Shown in pieces: positions 5,254 to 5,809 of a stretch of DNA of 5,809 nt. The stretch covers positions 1-5,809 of the forward strand of contig JAKACR010000189.1 in the NCBI GenBank assembly GCA_021821225.1. Direction: 5' to 3'. The position numbers were made by a program, and so were the translations under genes. Under the pieces are notes generated by a model. That model searched no databases. It worked only from the letters and a program-made list of their open reading frames with translations, and was not told the origin of the DNA. This DNA is from Bacillota bacterium. Its GTDB lineage: Bacteria > Bacillota > Bacilli > Alicyclobacillales > SLC66. Positions within the stretch are counted from its first letter, which is position 1. Each line of letters opens with the position of its first letter.

Positions 5254-5281
5254 TTGACAATATACCTATTCATTGTATAAT
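5254..5281 (+). promoter_or_regulatory. Consensus sigma-A promoter of the CBS-domain gene
   Basis: TTGACA (5254-5259) and TATAAT (5276-5281) are both perfect matches to the housekeeping consensus, with a 16-nt spacer. Transcription should start near 5288, giving a leader of about 75 nt before the CBS start. The -10 box lies inside a dyad (5269-5284), and two further dyads follow it. Such a strong core promoter normally needs a repressor, which fits the adjacent marR gene. Confidence 0.85.
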
Positions 5282-5284
5282 GAA
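5269..5284. promoter_or_regulatory. Dyad over the -10 box of the CBS promoter
   Basis: TTCATT (5269-5274) and AATGAA (5279-5284) are exact inverse complements around GTAT. The dyad spans the -10 hexamer, so a bound protein would block polymerase. Its sequence differs from the 17-bp palindrome downstream, so it may be chance or serve another regulator. Confidence 0.4.
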
Positions 5285-5308
5285 ACTATATAGTTGCATC
5301 ATGCAACT
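5284..5308. promoter_or_regulatory. Probable MarR operator: 17-bp palindrome with overlapping 12-bp palindrome
   Basis: AGTTGCAT (5292-5299) and ATGCAACT (5301-5308) are perfect inverse complements around a single C. A second perfect palindrome, AACTATATAGTT (5284-5295), overlaps its left end, so AACT or AGTT ends occur three times. The site covers about +1 to +20 of the predicted transcript. MarR-family repressors typically bind palindromes of this size overlapping a divergent promoter, and the marR gene is the immediate neighbour. The assignment is inferred from position and symmetry. Confidence 0.75.
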
Positions 5309-5351
5309 GTCAATGTGGAGGCTGCAAAAAGAATTTCGATTATGGAAGATT

Positions 5352-5356
5352 GGAGG
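5352..5356 (+). promoter_or_regulatory. Ribosome binding site that fixes the CBS gene start at 5363
   Basis: GGAGG touches an in-frame ATG at 5357 directly, which is too close to be used, but stands 6 nt before the next in-frame ATG at 5363. The second start is therefore preferred. Confidence 0.75.
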
Positions 5357-5362
5357 ATGTAT

Positions 5363-5809
5363 ATGCTTGCACACGAAATTATGATGGACCATGTCCATAA
5401 AGTGAAGGGGAGTGATAATGTTCGCGCTGTGATAGAAAAATTCATCCTGCACCGGATAAGCGGACTTCCCATAGTGAATGATCGGAATGAAATCATCGGC
5501 TATGTGAGTGACGGTGATATCATGCGTTACATTGGCAAGCATAATGATATTGTCATCGATTCCATCTGGAATGCAGTTGTGATTAAGGGAGACGATGAAG
5601 ATTTCTCAGAACGCGCACAGCATGTGCTGGGACTAAATGTCCTTGCAATCGCAAAGCGCAGGGTGATCAAGGCCCAGTGGAACGAGGAGGTTGAAAACAT
5701 TGCCGCTATTTTAGGCAAACGGCAAATCAAGAAGCTTCCCGTCGAAAAAGGCGGGGTATTGGTGGGCATCATCAGCCGGGGTGACGTTATTCGACACGTG
5801 TTTAAATCT
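5363..5809 (+). CDS. CBS-domain-pair protein, 3' end cut by the window edge
   Basis: The frame is open for 149 codons to the last base. Two CBS motifs (a Bateman module) are visible: the first at about 3-56, ending in GYVSDGDIMR (47-56), and the second at about 94-146, ending in GIISRGDVIR (135-144). The N-terminal half reads MLAHEIMMDHVHKVKGSDNV, and GLPIVND (34-40) and KLPVEKGG (124-131) are the usual strands before each motif. Such modules bind adenine nucleotides such as AMP, ATP or SAM, usually to regulate a partner. No other domain is seen before the edge, and stand-alone pairs are about 140-160 residues, so the stop is probably just outside. The protein is soluble, with no membrane segment. 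The gene has its own perfect promoter with dyads, probably under MarR control. Its GC content is about 45 percent by hand count of sample lines, clearly below the first half of the window. The partner is unknown. Confidence 0.88.
   Translation, partial: MLAHEIMMDHVHKVKGSDNVRAVIEKFILHRISGLPIVNDRNEIIGYVSDGDIMRYIGKHNDIVIDSIWNAVVIKGDDEDFSERAQHVLGLNVLAIAKRRVIKAQWNEEVENIAAILGKRQIKKLPVEKGGVLVGIISRGDVIRHVFKS

Overview
The window looks like chromosomal DNA of a moderately GC-rich Bacillota (Firmicutes), perhaps close to Alicyclobacillus or its relatives. The grounds are strong GGAGG-type ribosome binding sites with 6-9 nt spacing, one promoter with perfect sigma-A hexamers (TTGACA, 16 bp, TATAAT), and Firmicutes-like protein families. 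The genus is a guess. There is no rRNA, tRNA, CRISPR array or transposase gene. All the genes are short and stand alone or in pairs.

Layout. (i) Positions 1-33 (-) hold the first 11 codons of a gene running off the left edge. (ii) Positions 252-2092 (+) hold a two-gene module: a PLP-dependent D-cysteine desulfhydrase/ACC-deaminase family enzyme, then an aspartate/glutamate racemase family protein whose first catalytic cysteine is a serine. (iii) Positions 2157-3947 (-) hold an MscS-family mechanosensitive channel and, upstream of it on the same strand, a YggT-like small membrane protein. Both act in the membrane. An unexplained 68-codon open frame follows the channel's stop in the same phase. 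(iv) Positions 4168-4656 (+) hold a small SAM-dependent methyltransferase, divergent from yggT. (v) Positions 4733-5155 (-) hold a MarR-family repressor, divergent from a CBS-domain-pair protein (5363 to the right edge, +). The CBS gene has a consensus promoter overlapped by three dyad symmetries, including a perfect 17-bp palindrome that suits a MarR operator. This last part is visibly poorer in GC than the first half.

The most notable feature outside the genes is a dispersed hairpin repeat with stem GGGGAC/GTCCCC and loop TTTATCCCAT. There are four clear or good copies (about 91, 2160, 3414 and 4675) and one degraded copy (3339), in both orientations, each in a gap between genes. They look like REP/BIME-type elements of the kind spread by REP-associated tyrosine transposases. 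One copy sits inside a 71-bp element closed by a perfect 11-bp inverted repeat that could fold as a three-way junction. Two inverted copies bracket the desulfhydrase-racemase pair.

How the genes might work together: the racemase could supply D-amino acid to the desulfhydrase, giving pyruvate, ammonia and sulfide from cysteine. MscS and YggT are both envelope proteins. MarR probably represses the CBS gene. These links are inferred from position and family only.
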